Below, in pieces: positions 5,510 through 5,523 of a stretch of 5,523 bases of DNA; the first letter of the stretch is position 1; each line of letters begins with the position of its first letter. The notes under the pieces are model-generated. The model searched no databases. It saw only the letters and a list, made by a program, of their open reading frames with translations, and was not told the DNA's origin. The translations under genes and the position numbers were made by a program. The stretch spans positions 1-5,523 of the forward strand of contig JBBDNC010000058.1 of the NCBI GenBank assembly GCA_040877875.1, given 5' to 3'. This DNA is from JBBDNC01 sp040877875. Its GTDB lineage: Bacteria > Bacteroidota > Rhodothermia > Balneolales > Balneolaceae.

Positions 5510-5523
5510 AGGGTAGCTACCCT
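5510..5523. repeat. 14-bp perfect palindrome at the window edge
   Basis: AGGGTAGCTACCCT is its own reverse complement and ends exactly at the last base of the window. It may extend beyond the window or be chance. No function can be assigned. Confidence 0.35.

Larger units (their letters stand above)
5259..5523. other. No gene recognised
   Basis: All frames are interrupted frequently and no product is recognisable. The stretch holds the inverted repeat at 5468-5493 and the palindrome at 5510-5523. It may be further remnant DNA of the mobile element on its left. Confidence 0.5.

Noticed and set aside
1..5523. CRISPR array, tRNA, rRNA or riboswitch
   Set aside because: No regularly spaced repeats, no cloverleaf-like segment and no recognisable structured-RNA core were seen on either strand.

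Overview
The window looks like a chromosomal segment from a member of the Bacteroidota/Balneolota group. The evidence is a Bacteroidota-style K+/H+ antiporter, a candidate TAnnTTTG promoter element, little sign of Shine-Dalgarno sequences, and a fucose-utilisation gene set. The genus cannot be fixed from the sequence. The left third is AT-richer than the middle, where the fucosidase remnant lies.

Layout. Positions 2-292 (+) hold the C-terminal end of a gene resembling the universal stress protein family. Positions 328-1785 (-) hold an apparently intact NhaP2-type K+/H+ antiporter, convergent with the first gene. From about 1869 to 4860, all on the minus strand, lie the remains of an L-fucose operon. 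In transcription order these are: a LacI-type operator palindrome (4849-4860); a GH95 alpha-L-fucosidase pseudogene (4818-2868); the first 13 codons of L-fuconate dehydratase fused to the last 42 codons of an L-fuconolactonase-type amidohydrolase (2837-2674); the first 45 codons of a FucP-type fucose:H+ symporter fused in frame to a short leader and then to the N-terminal half of a zinc-type alcohol dehydrogenase (2559-1900); and a short tail that may end another lost gene (about 1899-1869). Positions 5002-5258 (+) hold a frameshifted IS110-type transposase fragment. No gene was found in 5259-5523, which carries one hairpin-forming inverted repeat and a 14-bp palindrome at the window edge.

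How the genes fit together. The ancestral locus would release L-fucose outside the cytoplasm (GH95), import it (FucP), and oxidise it by the non-phosphorylated route (a sugar dehydrogenase, lactonase, fuconate dehydratase and further dehydrogenase). Every one of these genes is now broken. At least six independent-looking lesions are visible: three gene-to-gene deletion junctions, an in-frame deletion inside GH95, an 11-bp deletion, and a nonsense codon. Two junctions can be read directly as microhomology or short-repeat events. This is the main result: a finely dated-looking deletion scar of a whole sugar-catabolic regulon beside an intact housekeeping transporter. It needs to be told apart from an assembly artefact. 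I did not find evidence for a wholly new functional system.
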